Shown here: positions 35,721 to 46,919 of the stretch, piece after piece
Layout: each line of letters starts with the position of its first letter
Position numbering within the stretch: the stretch's first letter is position 1
DNA from: Gerris lacustris
Taxonomy: Eukaryota; Arthropoda; Insecta; Hemiptera; Gerridae
DNA: 64,000 bases
Direction of reading: 5' to 3'
Assembly (NCBI GenBank): GCA_951217055.1
Contig: OX578277.1
Coordinates: 55,881,044-55,945,043 of the forward strand
Translations under genes and position numbers: made by a program
Notes under the pieces: model-generated
The model's database searches: none
Seen by the model: only the letters and a program-made list of their open reading frames with translations
Told to the model about the DNA's origin: nothing

Positions 35721-36718
35721 ATATTCACGTAGGTAGTTAAAAAGGAATGTTTTGTAGGAAACTGAGAGACTGGGAGAAGTTTCTTGAAATTTGGCATGGA
35801 TGCCTAAACCTTGAATGCTCGGTGGTCCATATAGGGACCACCCAAAAATTACTGTAAAACTCCCGTAGTCAAAATTTAAAAAATGAATTAAATAATTATC
35901 TAATTAAAATTGAATGTAAATAAAATAAATAAATAAAATAAAATAATAAAATTAATTAGGAGGGTGGCCCTAAGGAGGACGTTTAGAACATGGTAGAATT
36001 TTTATACCCTGGTGTTAAAAGAATAAGTTTGATAAATATGGGTTGTTTTTTTTTTTTAGTGAGGTCCACTGTTTTGCTTTATCAGTTTAATTAATCATCA
36101 TTTTTATCATGTTACATTGAAGCAAGCAATTTGTTTGTGGGTATAAACAGTAGCAAGGATAATTAAAATTTTTTGGTATTCCATAGAAAAATGAAACTAT
36201 CAATGAGAATTTCCACTCTCTTAGTGAGCAGAAATGATGTAAAAGAAAAAAATCATAATGATCAAAAAAGTGCAACCAGTAGTAATGGAAAAAGTTGCAC
36301 TAGATAAAAAAATTATAAATGGTGTATAAATATATATATATATATATTTTTTTATATAAAAAAGTGTATAAATAGCTTACAAGATGAAATTTTTACTACT
36401 ATAATAATCCCATCTTGAAAAAAAACAAGGATTTCAAAAACCTAGATTCTTATACATTTAGCTGGAGAGGCCTTAGTGAAAAATCAACACTCTTATACTA
36501 CATATGGCAAGGTGAGCAAGTAGAACAATTTTTTATATATATTACACAATATATATATTACAAAATATATACACAACGGTGCATCAGATTTACTTGATTC
36601 CTTCAATGTTAGATAAGCAATTTTCCCTGCTTTAAAAGTCTTCAGAAAAACTAAATAAATAAAACTATTTCAGATCTGGTTTAGAAGATATTACCATTAT
36701 TGCCAGAACTTCCTATAT
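35721..36718. other. AT-rich non-coding stretch
   Basis: No exon or classifiable repeat. Confidence 0.5.
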
Positions 36719-37325
36719 CAGCGGTTCTCAACCTTTGGGTCGTGGTCAATATTTTTTGGGTCGCGAAGGAATTGGAAAATAAAACGCATGTGTAAACAGT
36801 ATTGACAATGAATATGACTTGCCAAGAAGTTGTATTCGATGGGGAGATAGTGAGAGACATTAGAAAAAAAGGGTGGTAAAATGATAATGGTGGGCCATAG
36901 TCTATTACTTTGTGCGTGTTTGTATATTTAACCCCATATCCAGTAATTCACAGATTTTATACACGTAGTTTTGGTTTGTAACAGTTAGAACCTTTCTTTT
37001 AAGTTTCTTTTGTGTGTATTTGTTTTTGTCTAGTGTTTTGTCAGTGTTTAATTTTTACTTTAACTTAGATTGTGTAAATGTTAAATATCACAATCGTATT
37101 TTCTTTTTGGTAATGAGTACTTTCGATTAGGACTCATATTTATATTGCTTATTGTGCTGTTATTTCATTTATTACAGATCTAGGTGAATATGACTCAGAA
37201 AAAATTATTTTTACGGAAAACATAAGGTTATACTACCCACAAAACATACTTGGGTAGACATTGGGCTGCGGAATAATTTCAAACAAATTTGTTGGGTCGC
37301 AGGTCAAAAAGGTTGAGAAATGCTG
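36719..37325. mobile_element. hAT MITE (CAGCGGTTCTCAACC type) with target duplication
   Basis: The left terminus CAGCGGTTCTCAACCTTTGG and right terminus AAAAGGTTGAGAAATGCTG are inverted. The flanks TCCTATAT (36711-36718) and TCCTAGAT (37326-37333) match at 7 of 8. The 607-bp interior includes GGGTCGCGAAGGAATTGG and GGGTCGCAGGTC subterminal blocks, as in Charlie-type hAT elements. No transposase remains. Confidence 0.88.
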
Positions 37326-37839
37326 TCCTAGATGCTCACCTGCACCTTGGTAGGTGTAAGTTGAACAAGGGAATGGAGCAAGTTGAGCAATGGAAAGTAT
37401 AGATTCAATAGTGATACTTACAAAATTGCATAAATCTACAATAAAGCTACATTTGATAATCAAATAGTTTTAGTTCCATTACTAATGTACAGTGAAACAA
37501 ATAACAAAATAAAATCAAAAGAAAAAAAAAAAAAAAATTAGGAAAAAATAACGACAAACCTATTTTTGCTTTTAACCAAAGGACCAAGGACCTTGCAACT
37601 GAAGGTCATACAATGGGATCCCTTCTCACGTCCCCCTCTTTCTGTCATATAAGTATTCTCGGGACATGTAGTTCTAGAGATTTTTAAATTGCTCAACTTG
37701 GCCCTATGCTCAACTATCTCTGCCCTATCCTAATACTGAGTTAAATACCTTGCAAATTTAATTTAATTAATCAATAAATTAAACAAACAAACAAAAAAAA
37801 AAAAAAATCAAAAAGAATCTTGCTGATATTTTTTGATGT
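37326..37839. other. Non-coding stretch
   Basis: No gene recognised; A-runs near 37521 and 37794. Confidence 0.5.
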
Positions 37840-37965
37840 TAGAAATGGCATTTAATTATGGAGAACTTATATCTTTTTCATTTTTTAGGTGCATTTGTTA
37901 ACATCTTTTGTGGCGTGGTGGGCTGGATAAAAATGTCTCGCAGGCCTGATGTTTCAGGGAACTGA
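37840..37965. mobile_element. Fragment related to the hAT MITE at 7.0-7.4 kb
   Basis: AGAAATGGCATTTAATTATG, TAGGTGCATTTGTTAACATC and TTTTGTGGCGTGGTGGGCTG match, with substitutions, TGAAATGACATTTGACTGTG, TTATATTTGTTAATGCC and TTTCGTGGCACGGAGGGCTG at 7230-7315. Only part of the right half survives. CAGGGATTCTCTAACTTTTG at 38023 is another one-sided terminus. Confidence 0.5.
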
Positions 37966-38261
37966 TATATAAAATTGCTCATATAGTGATCTGTGTAGAA
38001 CAATTTATTTATTCTCTAAAGCAGGGATTCTCTAACTTTTGACGTAGAATCACAATATTTTTGCAATTCAGAAAATTTGAATGATTTTTGTTTTATTTTT
38101 TTATTCAAATATAAACTATAACAGCTATTTGGATGTATGGGCACTAATTTAAAAAAATCGTTGACACATATTGAGAAGTTTATGAAGAACACTCTTGTTT
38201 TCTCTTATTAAATGTTCAAGGGATAATGATAAAATTAAAATTAAAAAAAAAAAAAACATAC

Positions 38262-38375
38262 CTGTTATAGTCTCTTTATCAACAGTGCTCGGCTGTTGAG
38301 GAGTAAATAAATTTCTGGGCCGCCGAGAGGGACCTGGCCCAGCATGCTCCCCACCCTCCAGCTTGGACTCCAGCA
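38262..38375 (-). CDS. Exon-like block of an unrecognised minus-strand gene
   Basis: On the minus strand AATTGTCAG|TGCTGG and ATAACAG|GTATGTTTT bracket 114 nt that are open in one frame: two bases completing a codon, 37 codons, one spare base. The product reads LESKLEGGEHAGPGPSRRPR then NLFTPQQPSTVDKETIT. GC-rich codons stand out from the flanks and both splice sites are good. It is phase 1 at both ends, so it could be skipped in frame. Family unknown; the sequence looks like a linker between domains. The partner exons were not found. Confidence 0.45.
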
Positions 38376-38397
38376 CTGACAATTACTGCATCAAACA

Positions 38398-38560
38398 ATA
38401 ATAATGTATTTGAAATTAATTTAAAGTGTCGGAGAATTAAAAAATAAATAAGAAGAAAATAAGTTCATAAGGACATTTATGAATATGAATCTTTGAAAAT
38501 GGAACAGTGCTTCAGGACGACAATCTAAAATTATGATCTAGGAACCATCTAAGCATCTTA
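38398..38560 (+). repeat. Direct repeat, copy 1
   Basis: AATAATGTATTTGAAATTAA … ATAAGGACATTTATGAATATG … GAACAGTGCTTCAGGA … TTATGATCTAGG recurs in diverged form at 38814-38996. Confidence 0.6.
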
Positions 38561-38813
38561 CCAAATAGCTGTTTTCACTAAAAAAAAAAAAAAAAATCCC
38601 GTCTTTTTTTGACAGGCATTCTTACTAGACACTACCGACTAAATCCACCTGCTTGAAATGTGCAGGATGAAACGCCATCGCACCTTATCAGCAAACCAGG
38701 TTTATACTGTTGAGATCAGACTATTTTTGGAAGTCCCCTGGGGGAGGGGGAAATCTTATGAAAGGACAAACTTTAACAGTAAACATATGTTCTTCTTAGT
38801 TCTATTCACAAAT

Positions 38814-38996
38814 AATAATAATGTAATAGAAATTAATTTAAAATGTAGTAGAATTATAAAAAATAAATTAGAACAAAATAAGATCTTCCAAAAGGACTTT
38901 CATGAATTTAAATTTTATAAAATGAAACAGTACTTCAGGAATAAAATTGTGAAAAAAATCTTAAGTTGTGATCTAAGCAAAGTAAATCAAATTACC
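38814..38996 (+). repeat. Direct repeat, copy 2
   Basis: Diverged copy of 38398-38560. The 114-codon + frame at 38658-39002 runs through this non-coding repeat and is not supported as a gene. Confidence 0.6.
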
Positions 38997-39002
38997 CTTT
39001 AA

Positions 39003-39595
39003 TCATTCAAATAAAAGACAGTAATTGGAAAAAAAAAAAAAAAAAAAATGTTATGTATTAAAAAAGTCATTCTCTTAAAAAATAAATACAATGCCCCAAT
39101 AATGATATATTTTAATTAACAAAAATAAGAAAAAATACAACTTTTATCAATAGAGAAGAATGATGTATTATTAAATCCACAGTTTTAATGATCTTGTGCA
39201 CTTAGGTTTTCTAGAAAGTCTTATAATTAGCATAAATTAAATTCATTACCATATACTTAAACAACATTCATTACCAATACTTAAACAACTGGAAATAATA
39301 ATAATAAAAAAAGACAGCATGTAATTTAAGCACAATTATTTACATCAAGTCGTGAGAGACCTCGGTTGCTTTATTCCTCATTTAAAAGAATATTGAAAAA
39401 AAAAAAAAAAAATAATAATAATAAAATAGTCAAATGAGATTACACATCATAACATTATGTAAAAACAGCTATTGAGTTCTCTACAGTGAAATAATAGGAT
39501 TGCATTTAATTTATCCCCATATGTTTAACACAAATAAATATAACCTCAAGACCATCTGAACAAACAATTGAATTCAGGCTACATGCTACACTATT
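39003..39595. other. AT-rich non-coding stretch
   Basis: No feature recognised; several A-runs (39029, 39396). Confidence 0.5.
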
Positions 39596-39899
39596 ATGAT
39601 TACCAGTGCCAAGTGCCCAGGGCAGCTAAACCTTATCAGGAGACCTTCAAAAGGTAAACAACAGACTGGGTGGTATTACAAAGATTTCATTAATACGATG
39701 ACAAATAAAAAAAAGAGTAAGAAAAGATCGAGATCTCTAGCAAAGTCAACCGGCTCCGATTCCTCAATGGAGGGGATATCCAAGCGGCCTGTCCAGGCCT
39801 CCCCCACCCGTGCCGATATACCCACCCACCCGCAGCGTCTAACTCCGGCACTGCACCCGCAGCCGGATATCCACATACCACTAGTGAAAAAATAATATC

Positions 39900-40200
39900 G
39901 CCCACCAGCAATAAAAGAGGTTATAAAAACCGTTATGAAAATGAACCCTGAACCAGTTTTAAAAAGTATTCCGCACAGTAATTATTCCATACGACGCTGA
40001 ATGGATTAAATGTCAGAAGATACTAAAAAATCCTTGATTTTTGAATTGCAAAACAGTAAATTTTCCGTGCAGTTGGATGAATCCACTTTTTGCAGAAGAG
40101 TATCTTGTTGTTATATTATCGATATTATAACTCCAGATTAAGAGAAATGACAGAAGAATTTCTTTCAGCGAACTGTTACAAATGTACACAACAGGTAAAC
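39900..40200 (+). pseudogene. hAT transposase (ZBED/SCAND3-like) relic
   Basis: A conceptual + strand reading from about 39961 gives SIPHSNYSIRR, a stop, MD, a stop, MSEDTKKSLIFELQNSKFSV, then QLDEST and …YIIDIITPD before another stop. This is the conserved start of the hAT/ZBED transposase catalytic region (L-S-N-x-T-V-x-R-R-I…S-D…QLDEST, including the first catalytic Asp). At least three in-frame stops show it is dead. The frame just upstream (39596-39895), with a Lys/Ser-rich KKKSKKRSRSL stretch, may be part of the same element but is not diagnostic. Confidence 0.65.
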
Positions 40201-40257
40201 ACCGGTTGTTTTAATTTTTTTTTTAAATTTACACTGAACACTTGAAAAAATTATAAG

Positions 40258-40398
40258 ATTTTACTTTAAATCAAATTATAATTATCATTAACTACGGGAG
40301 GCATACAGAGAAAAATAAACCCCAGCATCGGGACTTGAACCATGGGCCTCCTATATATCCGTTACAGGCGCTCTTACCAACTGAGCTATACTGGAGAA
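40258..40398 (-). mobile_element. tRNA-derived SINE
   Basis: On the minus strand: TATAGCTCAGTTGGTAAGAG (A box), CATGGTTCAAGTCCC (B box), then GATGCTGGGGTTTATTTTTC and the tail CGTAGTTAATGATAATTATA ATTTGATTTAAA. The head is unusually tRNA-like, but the acceptor stem is not paired and a conserved body and tail follow. The tail phrase recurs at 53893-53935 and 62891-62967. Confidence 0.75.
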
Positions 40399-40439
40399 GA
40401 TTTTTCTCTGTCGTTACCGATACAAAGTCCCGAATCCAA

Positions 40440-40811
40440 GCTTTCAATCTTTTCTACAATTCTAGCAAGCCAAATATTCACGGCAATAGAACTAATGTTA
40501 ATCAACATGACTTTCTTTCGTTATTTAGATCCTCTGGCCCCAGGTTTATAGCCGGTGAAGATTATAATGCTAAACACCCCCAGTGGGGGTGTAGAACAAG
40601 CAATCCTCGTGGCCCCAATTCTCTCCTTCCAGTGAATCTTTCCTCTAGATATCAAATCCTTTCACCTCCTGATTATACTTATTGGCCTACTGATCCATAC
40701 AAATTACCTGACCTTTTAGATTATTTTATTACCTCTCCGACCACCAATCTTTATCCTACCCTTATGAACCTAAAGACGATCTCTCCTCCGACCACAGTGC
40801 TGTTCTTTTGA
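40440..40811 (+). pseudogene. Jockey ORF2 endonuclease fragment
   Basis: The frame has FIAGEDYNAKHPQWGCRTSN, the Jockey APE-type endonuclease motif around the catalytic Asp (usually GGD(F/Y)NAKH). It then has DYTYWPTDPYKLPDLLDYFI, the P-T-Y-x-P…P-D-x-L-D-x-F-I block. This enzyme nicks target DNA for priming. The Gly-Gly-Asp is altered to Gly-Glu-Asp. The reading frame is lost near 40811, and upstream endonuclease motifs are absent. Confidence 0.8.
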
Positions 40812-41067
40812 TCCTAGACCTACGTCCCTCTCCCATCCCTAAAAATACCTACCCTAATAAATGGACGTGTAGACTGGACTATTTTTAAACAGTTAATAGA
40901 GAACCAACTTGACCTTAAAGTACCACTAAAGACATCTGACGATATAGACGCAGCTGTACAGACACTGACCTTGACAATACGAAAGTGTGTATGGGACAGT
41001 ACAAGACCTTACAAACCACACAGGACGACAAATTATCATTTACCTTTGACAATATGGACCATAATAG

Positions 41068-41710
41068 GTGAAAAACGACGAGCTAGAGCAACGGACTCAA
41101 CTACCAACTGACAAACTGACTTTTAACCGACTTACAAGACAACTAACCACAGCCTTAATGGCATACAGAGCAGAGCAATTTTCAGATTATACTTTTAACC
41201 TGACTACACAAGAAAAATCCCTTCGGCAAGCTACCCGTAATATCCTTAAGATAATTCCTTCTCCTATCCAAAGACCGGATCAATCCTGGGCAAAGAGTGA
41301 TGCTGATAAAGCTGAACTTTTTTCCCCAATTCCTTTCCGAACAATTTACTCCTCATCCAGATATTTATGACCCAACCCGCACCACAAACATAGCCCATGA
41401 TCTCTTAATACCTCTTCAACTCTTTCCTCCACCAAAAGCCTTCAACCCATCCGATATTCTGTATAATATAAACCATCTTCCTAGAAATAAAAGCCCTGGC
41501 TATGACCTCATTACGTCTCACATCCTTCAACATCTTCCCAAACAAGGAATTCCTCACCTACATCTATAACTCAGTCCTTCGAACAACCCACTTCCCTACC
41601 TTATGGAAATTCGTCAAGATAATAATGATTCATAAACCTTGCAAACCTTCCCACCTACCCACTTCCTACCGTCCCATCAGCCCTTCCCTTAATGGGAAAA
41701 ATCCTTGAAA
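41068..41710 (+). pseudogene. Jockey reverse transcriptase, N-terminal pieces
   Basis: Three short overlapping frames together cover the linker and first RT motifs. They include …NKSPGYDLITSHILQHLPKQ… (the N-K-S/A-P-G-x-D block) and …FPTLWKFVKIIMIHKPCKPS… followed by TSYRPIS. Two frameshifts separate them. Confidence 0.75.
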
Positions 41711-41773
41711 AGCTACTTCCCTGTAGAATTAATACAATTATAACATCCTCAAAAATTCTCCCAAATCATCAAC

Positions 41774-42403
41774 TTGGCTTTCGATCCCGTCCAGCAGTGC
41801 CACAGAGTCGTAGATGTAATATCCTCCTCCCTTGAGCAGAAAAAGTATTGCTGGGCGGTCTTCTTCAATGAAGCTCAAGTTTTTGACAGGGTTTGGCACG
41901 CAGGCCTACTTTGGAAACTCAAGTGCATCCTTCCTTTCACCTACTACTTAATGCTAAAATCATTCCTTGAAAATCGTAACTTCCATGTCTCCTACAACCT
42001 TTCTAATTCCTCAATTTTCCCTATAAAAGCAGGTGTATCCCAAGGAAGTATCATAGGTCCAATCCTATATTCTATTTTCACATCTGACATCCCTGAGCAT
42101 CCTTCTACAACTCTTGCTTCTTTCACTGACGATAAATGCATATTATCATCAAATAAATCCCCTGCAGCAGCATCTGATAAAGTACAGGAACACCTCTTAC
42201 TCCTAGAAACATGGCTAAGAAAATGGAGAATAAAAATCACCGAAATGAAAAGCGTACACATCACATTCAGTCTAAGACATGGAATATGTGAACCAGTAAC
42301 TCTGAATCAAATTCCTATCCCTCACTCCAGTTCTGTCCTCTACGTTGGGTTACACCTGGATAGGCGATTAACATGGGCACACCACACAAAACTTAAACGA
42401 TAA
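41774..42403 (+). pseudogene. Jockey reverse transcriptase, palm
   Basis: A 209-residue frame has AVFFNEAQVFDRVWHAGLLW, where the first catalytic Asp (normally in LDVAQAFD) reads Asn. It then has AGVSQGSIIGPILYSIFTSD and SFTDDKCILS in place of the FADD/YADD box. It ends VLYVGLHLDRRLTW, the YLG-x-x-L-D-x-x-L-x-W thumb entry. The first Asp to Asn change predicts an inactive enzyme. Confidence 0.85.
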
Positions 42404-42812
42404 GACTGCAACCAATGCTACAAACTTTTACACAGACTCTTACACTACACATCTAAACTCACATAACAAATTACTCATTTATAACACCATAATTAAGCCC
42501 ACTTGGTCATATGGTATTGAACTCTGGGAATGCACCAAGCGTTCCAACTCCTACCGTATCCAATCCCTTCAATCCAAAATCCTTAGAAGAATAACTAACA
42601 CTCCTTTCTATGTCTCCAACTTTACCCTTCTCAATGACCTCAAAGTTCCCTTTGTTCGCGACCTAGTCACCTCCCGAAACAAATCATTCCATGACTCAAT
42701 TTCCCATCATCCTAATCCTTTAATCCACTACCTAACATTACCATTCATGTCTGGTAACCTTCCTCGGCACCTAAATAGACAGAGGCCTCGGGATCTAATA
42801 AACATCAATTAA
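42404..42812 (+). pseudogene. Jockey ORF2 carboxy-terminus
   Basis: A frame after the stop at 42401-42403 reads …IKPTWSYGIELWECTKRSNS…ILRRITNTPFYVSN…RQRPRDL. This is the Jockey C-terminal block (I-K-P-x-W-x-Y-G-x-x-L-W, then …N-x-x-x-R-R-R-P-x-D-L). It ends with TAA at about 42810. Confidence 0.75.
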
Positions 42813-42980
42813 TAAAATGTAATATTCATGTCTGCGTAATATCATGAGTACTGTCAATGAACAGTATCTCACATCATGTGTAACAATTCAATTTAAAACT
42901 TATGTCATCATTATTGCTTATAACATGTATTCTATGTAGTCGCAATATTCAAATAAATTATTAAAAATTAAAAATAAAAT

Positions 42981-43510
42981 TGTAATTAGATCAATTACTT
43001 CTTTATAGATATAAATCCAATACAAGAGTAGAGTCAAATTAATGAGGATAAAAAAAAGACTATGCAGTCGCAGTTGGTCATGATTAAAAAAAAAATGAAT
43101 GCTATATAACTAGGTATCACTACATAGTAGAGTAATAAGCAAAAGAGGAGTTTTAGGAAACAAAAATAATTGACACTGTCCAACCAAGAACCAACCGAAT
43201 GCGATAAACTCTAAGCTTACCTGATAAACTAAAACAAATCCTGATAAGGGGTTGAGTGTTGTCTAGGGGAGTTATAACTAGGATTCCATCTTGAGGACAC
43301 TTGTTTTGTTTAAAGATTACTGCCCACTACTATACTCAGAAGTGTTAACTCACTTGCTACAACACATTACCAAGAGACTGAAATATGCTAACTACAATAT
43401 ACATTTACTTATAGAGTAATATTATTTTTTGGTTTGTTTATTCCTCAATTAATCTTAATACACAGTAATATTGTTTTGCAACTCAGTATTATGTTTTTAC
43501 ATTATTACAG
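42981..43510. other. Non-coding stretch
   Basis: No gene or repeat recognised. Confidence 0.5.
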
Positions 43511-43599
43511 AATCATCTGAGCGAGCAGCGTCAGTCTCAGTTGGGCTGCCTGCCCTGTCTGAGCGTAACGCCGGCTCTGATGATTAATTATATAAAAAG
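43511..43599 (+). CDS. Exon-like block of unknown gene
   Basis: A pyrimidine-rich acceptor (TTTTTACATTATTACAG) and strong donor (AAAAAG|GTATGTTA) bound 89 nt of GC-rich sequence. The frame starting at the first base is open throughout: NHLSEQRQSQLGCLPCLSVT then PALMINYIK, plus two bases. The third positions are strongly G/C, unlike the flanks. Alternative readings exist: another + frame ends in TAA 13 nt before the donor, and the minus strand also has an open frame with weaker splice sites. Family unknown; partner exons not found. Confidence 0.35.
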
Positions 43600-44336
43600 G
43601 TATGTTATTATTATAATAATAGCTTTGACAAGGAAAGTCCACTTTCACAAAATCATAAATTTGTGAAGAGGGTAGTTTTGTGGACTTTGATTTAATATTC
43701 TGGAGGTATGCACCCCCAACCCCATCTCATCCACTGCATATTATATAGTTTCATAAAACCTTTTATAAGGCTAAAGACTTCCACAGGCTGTTAAGCCAAA
43801 CTTTTCAAAAAAGCTAAATTCAATAAAATGTTTATGTTATAATCAATTGAACATAATTATCAATAAATAATCTTCATGATCACTGAGGAAAAGCTTGGTT
43901 AATAAATTTCCATTCCTAAAAAACTCAGCCATTTATTTCCAACAATACCTTCACACTATACAATTTATTTTTCTCCAAATTTCATTAAAGTAGCAATTAA
44001 ATTAAAACACTTTACTTTTTACCTTCAAGCCTTTGAACACTTTATATTTTTAAAATATAGAGATGGTCCTATTTTATACAGGTTACAGCCTCATTTATGT
44101 CTATTTCTAATTTCTTCTCTTCTCATTTATGTCTCGAGTTTATAAAATAACTTTAATTATAAAATAACGAAAGACGAGTCTCACTAAAAATGTAAAGCTA
44201 GTCAAAGCATGCTAGATTTTGGTGGAATGATGTATTTCTTAATACCTAAGAAATATCAATACTTTGAACAACTACACTGCACACTGAATTTATTCTTAAA
44301 AACAATATTACACTCTCAGTTCCCATCCTGCAAATA
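43600..44336. other. AT-rich non-coding stretch
   Basis: No feature recognised. Confidence 0.5.
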
Positions 44337-45464
44337 CAGTAGAGTCCCGCTAATCCGAACTATTTGGGACCGAACCCAGTTCGGATTAGTGAAAATTCGG
44401 TTAGGCGGATTTTTGTTAATTAATGTCATATACAGTAGAGTCTCGCTAATCCGGACTGGGTTCGGGACCGAACCCAGTCCGGATTACCAAAAGTCTGGAT
44501 TAAACGGAATCAGTTTTAATGTGTCTGTAGATCAAGCTTTAGTAGAGTAAAACTATTAAAATCGAGGTTTTTATCGTAAAAATTACTTTGTTTTAGTCTC
44601 CAAAACAAAACATGCTTGTACAACGTAGGTCCACTATTTAAGTTAAGAGCTGTTCTGTTACCAGTACCAGTCATGTCAAATATCAAATGAATTAAAATAA
44701 AATGACAATCTATTATGCAGGTGGCAGGTATAGAGGGGACTTCCTGAGAAACAGGCTGAGTTCCGATATGAAATTCGAGGAGCGATAATCATTTCACAAA
44801 AAGTTGAGAAATTAGACATTGTTGGCTTGGCAAAATTTCATGAAACTGGGTTGAGCCGCCGCTACATGTTTCTTAAAATCATTCCTCATCTCAGTCACTT
44901 ATAATTGTACTTCCTGGAATACACTTCCTTTATATCTTCCACCCTACATTTCTAAGGAACCGAAACAGATTTATCGATGTTCTTACTTATTCTTAAATCT
45001 GTTAATTTTTAACAAAATACTGGGTATTCCTCATGTTAGACTGTTTGAATATACACCTATAAACTATACTAGGAACAATTTTATACATTTTAATAGACAA
45101 TAAAAGTAGAAACTCCAATTATCTTAACAATTAATAATCTTAACAGGCTCTGGTTCCAAATTGTACATAGTTTTTGGCCCGTCCGGATTATACGGATGTC
45201 CGGACTAGCAGGGACTGGATAAACGAGACTCTACTTCTACTGTATTGACTTTAGGAGGCAATAATATCCTAATTTAAAAATAACGAATTCTAGAAAACCT
45301 TCTAGAAGTCTAATTTATCTTATGATAAATTAGACGAAGTGCTTTTCCTATAGTTTTCTCAAGAAAGACTGAAAGGAATCCCTATCACTGGCCCTCTAAT
45401 CCACGAAAAATCCGCCTAATCCTGTTTGGATTAGGAGGATTTTCGGATTAGCGGGACTCTACAG
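44337..45464. mobile_element. Pogo/Tigger-type MITE (outer)
   Basis: The left CAGTAGAGTCCCGCTAATCC and right GGATTAGCGGGACTCTACAG are inverted, and both are flanked by TA (44335-44336 and 45465-45466), the Tc1/mariner/pogo target. The left part has an inner inverted pair (CGAACT…AGTTCGG). Without the nested element it is about 316 bp. Non-coding. Confidence 0.85.
44433..45242. mobile_element. Pogo/Tigger-type element (inner, nested)
   Basis: CAGTAGAGTCTCGCTAATCC at the left and ACGAGACTCTACTTCTACTG at the right are inverted (the right end has a 6-nt CTACTT stutter). TA flanks at 44431-44432 and 45243-45244. It starts with a GGACTGGGTTCGGGACCGAA…CCCAGTCCGG hairpin. About 810 bp with no transposase. 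The terminus belongs to the same family as the outer element but is a distinct subfamily (TCTCGC versus TCCCGC). Confidence 0.85.
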
Positions 45465-45466
45465 TA

Positions 45467-46300
45467 CTTATAAAGTTAAAAGTTTGTCAAACTTTAGAAA
45501 TTAAAGAAAGGCCAAAAATACATTAATTTTATTTTTTTAAGACTAAATTTAAAAGTCTTATGAATGGAATAAAGGAAACATTGCTATAAAACATACGCTT
45601 AATGCCTACTATTTGTCTGCTAATAAGGACAGCAAAAACAACTAATGTTATAGAAGATCCAAGGTCCCAAACAAAAATACTTTGAATTATTAATAAAATA
45701 TATTAACTATTAAGTAACGTTTTCTGGAGATTTTATACGACATATTATTATAGGGTATTTTAATTCTGATATAGAGTACGCACCAAGACGAAATAGTATT
45801 GGAAATATAGTTATTAACTTCAAAAGTGTTATATTGTTCGGAACACAAAACTAAACGACATATTTTTACATTACAAAATATATTAAACTGTAAAGATGGA
45901 AGTTGAGTAACTCCTCACATGTTACATGAATAATTCCTGCAGCCTAAATGTTGGTTATAAGAACTATTAACGAACGACTAGTTCAAAGTTCGCAAATGAA
46001 AACTCATGGAAAAATACGCTATAAAATTAAGTATTAAAAGAGAATTATATAAAAACATTAATCAAGGTCTAGTAGAAGAACCCGATGACTAAAAAAAAAC
46101 CTTCTAAGTTTGATTAACAATGGAAACATAATTAGGTACATATATTTTACTCACCGACAAAATATTACTAAGATTATTTCACATTTAACAAATGCACATC
46201 ACAAATTAATAAACTAAATTCTTTTAACTGAATATAATTAACAAATATAATCATATTCCCCTCCCAAAACTAGAGATCCACAAAAAAACTGAGGTTTGAT
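45467..46300. other. AT-rich non-coding stretch
   Basis: No feature recognised. Confidence 0.5.
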
Positions 46301-46919
46301 GTCAAAACTCTGAACTACTTAAAATCAGCTGATTGATTTTCGAAAAAGATGGAATACTGGAGCGCAAAGGTCTTTGCGCTTTTACGTTCCAGGACATTTT
46401 AACATTATTTCGAAATATAATTTAAAAAGGAAATAGGATTTATTTATAATTATAACTGGTTAAGATTTTGAATACTAAATATATTTAACATTGAATAAAT
46501 TTAAGGGGTATAAATATATTACCGGTCTCAAAAATAAAAATCACAATGTTGATTAGTTTTGAAAACTGTGAAATCTGTAGTGTGTAGGCTTCAACACAGG
46601 TTATACTTAACTGTCAACTTTTTTTTAGCAGAAACAAGACAAGCAAATTTTAAAGGGTTTCTTTTGGAAATTCATTTGTGATGAACGATTCTTTCATTAT
46701 TCGGAAATTTAATGACCGCGAAAAATGTATTAATTTACGAGGGAACTTCAATTCGATATTATATCATATTAAATAGGATATGTTGTGACACGCAATCGTG
46801 ATATTGTTTTACCAAGTTTTTTTTTTTTTTTTTTTTTTTTTAATCGAGTCAAAGTATATATGGTTGTATTAATTAATAAGTGATTTTTTTTTTTTTTTTG
46901 TTTGGATAAAATTATAATC
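46301..46919 (+). promoter_or_regulatory. UBE3B upstream region / 5' UTR
   Basis: AT-rich sequence before the UBE3B ATG. It includes a short inverted GCGCAAAGGTCTTTGCGC (46362) and T-runs at 46821 and 46887 just before the start. There is no clear TATA box, and the transcription start is not determinable by eye. Confidence 0.35.

Larger units (their letters stand above)
40405..42980 (+). mobile_element. Jockey-clade LINE, decayed
   Basis: One + strand element with endonuclease, reverse transcriptase, C-terminal region and 3' UTR in order, broken by frameshifts and stops. The amino-terminal part of the endonuclease is missing, so it is 5' truncated; its left edge abuts the SINE. The AT-rich 3' end is at about 42960-42980 (ATAAATTATTAAAAATTAAA). 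Confidence 0.85.

Noticed and set aside
38658..39002. A 114-codon open frame as a gene.
   Set aside because: Its second half is a diverged copy of non-coding sequence at 38398-38560, there is no domain, and the composition is AT-driven.
40320..40390. A functional tRNA gene on the minus strand.
   Set aside because: A and B boxes are good, but the acceptor stem does not pair and a conserved SINE body and tail follow, with other copies nearby. The same applies to 20218-20307, 56352-56430 and 53365-53400.
43512..43590. A minus-strand terminal exon ending SDDSVIM.
   Set aside because: Open, but the acceptor is weaker and the phase does not match the 38262-38375 exon; the + reading has better splice sites. 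Not excluded.
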